From Verrucomicrobiota bacterium (GTDB lineage Bacteria; Verrucomicrobiota; Verrucomicrobiia; Opitutales; Opitutaceae), in contig JAUVVA010000001.1 in assembly GCA_030604905.1 (NCBI GenBank), positions 62,001-126,000 on the forward strand: DNA of 64,000 nt. Direction: 5' to 3'. The notes beneath the pieces are model-generated. The model made no database searches. It was given only the letters and a program-made list of their open reading frames with translations, and was not told where the DNA came from. Below are positions 61,625 through 64,000 of this stretch, piece after piece. A program made the position numbers and the translations under genes. Within the stretch, counting starts at the first letter, position 1. Each line of letters starts with the position of its first letter.

Positions 61625-64000
61625 CTAGGGGAAGGAGACGGTGGTGGAGAGCGGCAGCCGGTCCGAAGCGTGGCCGGCGAGAAACTCGCGCGGGATGCGG
61701 TCGAGCACGTAGTCGTCGGCGAGTTCGTCCCAACGGCGCAGGGGCCGCGGGTCCACGGGGATGAGGACCGACCTTGTCTCCCCGGGGGCTAGGTTGACCC
61801 TGGAAAACCCGCAGAGCTGAAGGCGCGGGCGACCGGGACGGGCATCCTTCACGTAGATTTGCACGACCTCGTCGCCGGGGCGCCCTCCCGCATTGGTCAC
61901 CACAACCGTGGCGGTGAGAGTGGCCGGATCGACGGCGAGGTCGTGCAAAGTGAAGCGAGTGTAGGAGAGCCCGTGCCCAAAGGCGTAGAGCGGTTCGCCG
62001 CGGAAGTAGCGGTAGGTGCGGCCTTCCATGCGGTAGTCGCGAAAGTCGGGCAGGTCCGCCTCGGAGCGGTAGAAGGTGACGGGGAGGCGCCCGGCGGGAT
62101 TGGTCTCGCCAAGGAGCCCCTCGGCCACGGCCTCGCCGCCGCGCTGACCATAATACCAGGCGAGCAGGACTGCGTCGGCCTTCTCCGGATCGAAAGAGAG
62201 CGCGGAGCCGGTGGTGAGGACGAGGGTGAGAGGCTTGCGGAGGGCGGAAACGGCGTCGAACAGGGCGCGTTGAGGCGCGGGCAGGGCGAGGGAACTGCGG
62301 TCGCCCGCGACGAAGCCCTCGCAGGAAAAGGGGTTCTCCTCGCCCTCAAGATCGGGGGTGAGGCCGAGGCAGAGGATGACATGGTCGGCCTCGCGAGCGG
62401 CGGCCAGGGCGCGCTCGAGGTCGGAGAGGGGATGGGGCGTGCGCCAGCCGAGGCGGGCCTTGGCGGTGAACTGGTTTTGCGTGAGCTCGAGCCGGAGCGC
62501 GACCGGGCGGCCCGCCGAAAAAAAAGTATCGATGGTGCGGATACGGAAGGGTCCGTCGGACCATTCATCGAGGACGAGACGATCGTCGAGCCAGAGGCGG
62601 GCGCCGCCGACGAGGGTGAGGTCGAGTTTGTAGGCGCCGGAGACGGGGGGGAGCAGGACGGCGGTCCAGCGTGCGGACGTGTCGCGAACGGCGATGTTCG
62701 GCTGCGGATGGTAGTAGTCCCAGTCGAGATCGAGTTGCGGGTCCACGCGGGTGTGGGAGGGCGGGCCGGAGAGTTCGCGGTTGGCCCAGAATTCGCCGCG
62801 GACGCCGGGGGTGGCGCGGGAGGCGTCGGTGAACAGTTCGCCGGCCGCGAACGGAAACTGGTTGTCGGGGAAACCGGCGGCGAGGGCGCAGCCGGGCTCG
62901 TGGACGACGGCGATGCCGTGGGCGGAGAGCTTGGCGTGGAGGCCGGCGAGGCGGGTGACGGGGCGGGCGGGCGTGCCGGCGTAGTTCCCGAGCAGCGCGG
63001 ATTTTTCGTCGGCGACGGGGCCAAGGACGGCGACGGTGCGCAGACGCGCGGGATCGAGCGGAAGGACCCCGTTGTTTTTGAGGAGAACGAGGGATTGGCG
63101 CGCGGCGTCCAGGGCGAGGGCGTCGTGCGCGGCGCAGTCGTTGGCTTCGGGCGGGATGGAGGCGTGGGAAACGCGCTCGGGCGGATCGAACTGACCGAGG
63201 CGAAAACGGAGGGCGAGGAGGCGGCGCAGCGCGCGGTCGAGGTCCTCCATCGTGCAAAGGCCGCGGGCGAGCGCCTCGGGCAGGGCGGCGTAGGTGGAGC
63301 CGGAGCAGAGATCATTGCCGGCGCGCAGGGCGAGGGCGGCGGATTCGGCGGCGTCGCGGGTGAACTTGTGGTGGGCGTGAACGTCGTGCACGCAGTCGAC
63401 GTCGCCGACAACGGCCCCCGTAAAACCCCAGCGCCCACGGAGGATTGCGGTGAGGAGTCGGGCGTTTACCGGCCCGGGCACGCCGTCGATGGCGTTGTAG
63501 ACGGACATGAGCGACTGAGCGCCACCCTCGACAATCCCGGCTTCGAAGGCGGGTAGATAGGTCTCCCAGAGGTCGCGCGGGGTGGGGCGGGCGTCAAAGC
63601 TGTGGCGTTCGGCTTCCGGGCCGCTGTGGACGGCGAAATGTTTGACGGTGGCGATGGTCTTGAGATGCGCGGGGTCGTCCCCCTGGAGGCCGCGCACGAA
63701 AGCGACCGCGAAGCGCGAGGTGAGAAAGGGGCACTCGCCGTAGGTTTCCTGACCGCGGCCCCAGCGGGGGTCGCGAAAGATGTTTATGTTGGGCGACCAA
63801 ATCGTGAGGCCTTCGTAGATCTTGGTGGCGCCGCCGGAGGCGCGAACCGTGGCGTGGTGTTTCGCGCGCGCTTCGGTGGAGATCGCCTCGGCGATGCGCC
63901 GGTGGAGGACGGGATTCCAGGTCGCGGCGAGGGCGATGGCTTGGGGGAAAACGGTGGCGATGCCGTTGCGCGCGACGCCGTGAAGGGCCTCGTTCCACCA
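61625..64000 (-). CDS. GH3 glycosidase with PA14 insertion, N-terminus beyond window
   Basis: The 791 visible residues are open to the window edge, entering with WWNEALHGVARNGIAT. GH3 blocks follow: WSPNINIFRDPRWGRGQETY, KHFAVHSGPE, and VVGDVDCV with the nucleophile Asp near visible residue 195. The (alpha/beta)6 sandwich comes next (ALDAARQSLVLLKNNGVLPL), interrupted by a PA14 domain (about 390-500, FWANRELSG, RLWLDDRLVLDEW). The C-terminal FN3-like domain is present (YFRGEPLYAFGHGLSYT). GH3 enzymes of this layout are beta-glucosidases, beta-xylosidases or related exo-enzymes; the linkage cannot be read from sequence. It is the first visible gene of the operon running through the symporter to 48881. 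The signal peptide, if any, lies outside the window. Confidence 0.92.
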   Translation of the reverse strand, partial: WWNEALHGVARNGIATVFPQAIALAATWNPVLHRRIAEAISTEARAKHHATVRASGGATKIYEGLTIWSPNINIFRDPRWGRGQETYGECPFLTSRFAVAFVRGLQGDDPAHLKTIATVKHFAVHSGPEAERHSFDARPTPRDLWETYLPAFEAGIVEGGAQSLMSVYNAIDGVPGPVNARLLTAILRGRWGFTGAVVGDVDCVHDVHAHHKFTRDAAESAALALRAGNDLCSGSTYAALPEALARGLCTMEDLDRALRRLLALRFRLGQFDPPERVSHASIPPEANDCAAHDALALDAARQSLVLLKNNGVLPLDPARLRTVAVLGPVADEKSALLGNYAGTPARPVTRLAGLHAKLSAHGIAVVHEPGCALAAGFPDNQFPFAAGELFTDASRATPGVRGEFWANRELSGPPSHTRVDPQLDLDWDYYHPQPNIAVRDTSARWTAVLLPPVSGAYKLDLTLVGGARLWLDDRLVLDEWSDGPFRIRTIDTFFSAGRPVALRLELTQNQFTAKARLGWRTPHPLSDLERALAAAREADHVILCLGLTPDLEGEENPFSCEGFVAGDRSSLALPAPQRALFDAVSALRKPLTLVLTTGSALSFDPEKADAVLLAWYYGQRGGEAVAEGLLGETNPAGRLPVTFYRSEADLPDFRDYRMEGRTYRYFRGEPLYAFGHGLSYTRFTLHDLAVDPATLTATVVVTNAGGRPGDEVVQIYVKDARPGRPRLQLCGFSRVNLAPGETRSVLIPVDPRPLRRWDELADDYVLDRIPREFLAGHASDRLPLSTTVSFP

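Noticed and set aside
1-64000. Fucoidan or glycosaminoglycan degradation locus
   Set aside because: GH29, GH95 and heparinase-like genes invite this, but I saw no sulfatase or sulfatase-maturation gene in the window.
1-64000. tRNA or rRNA genes
   Set aside because: I found no cloverleaf-like or rRNA-like stretch. Nearly all of the window is accounted for by protein genes.

Overview
The window is about 70% GC and almost entirely coding. It is filled with secreted or surface carbohydrate-active enzymes, nearly all on the minus strand. Several features point to a Verrucomicrobiota bacterium, most likely an Opitutaceae-like member: many signal-peptide enzymes without any SusC/SusD pair, a Kelch/sodium-solute-symporter fusion, a protein resembling Verru_Chthon cassette protein A, autotransporter-type (PATR) strand repeats without a beta-barrel, and a recurrent C-terminal DPDGDG...RRFLRLR module. 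The taxonomic call is inference.

Layout. (1) Positions 1-30856, all minus: a long run reading right to left. It comprises a beta-helix enzyme, an alpha/beta hydrolase, two heparinase-like lyases, a divergent GH95-like protein, a 1482-aa heparinase-like/PA14/LamG protein, GH29 and GH95 fucosidases and a second alpha/beta hydrolase. After a promoter gap near 9.6 kb come another beta-helix enzyme, a sialate O-acetylesterase-type esterase, an unassigned toroid-like enzyme, an SGNH hydrolase and a truncated AraC-type regulator. (2) Positions 30985-34537, plus strand: a third beta-helix enzyme and a GH28 enzyme, divergent from region 1. (3) Positions about 34.5-36.1 kb: a scar made of a deleted, frameshifted hsdR remnant, an intact-looking toxin-antitoxin pair with a symmetric operator-like array, and a tiny hsdM start remnant. 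(4) Positions 36216-48750, minus: three giant multidomain secreted proteins translationally coupled by ATGA overlaps. (5) Positions 48881-64000, minus: GH3, a pilin-like Verru_Chthon-type protein, two small exported proteins, an unassigned toroid-like enzyme, the Kelch-SSS transporter and a fourth heparinase-like lyase.

Together this reads as a polysaccharide utilisation locus. Four heparinase II/III-like proteins, two further toroid-like proteins, GH28 and beta-helix enzymes would cut a uronic-acid-containing backbone. GH29, GH95, GH95-like and possibly GH141-like beta-helix enzymes would remove fucose or related deoxysugars. Four esterases would deacylate. GH3 would finish oligosaccharides, and the symporter would import a sugar. 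I saw no sulfatase, so a non-sulfated, acylated, fucosylated uronan (pectic or exopolysaccharide-like) is a better guess than fucoidan.

The most unusual signals are these: hydrophobic cores of five signal peptides encoded by dispersed DNA repeats; TTGC motifs phased at 10 bp in three promoter regions; a 1979-residue PATR/toroid/LamG fusion; and the toxin-antitoxin pair lodged in a dead type I restriction locus.
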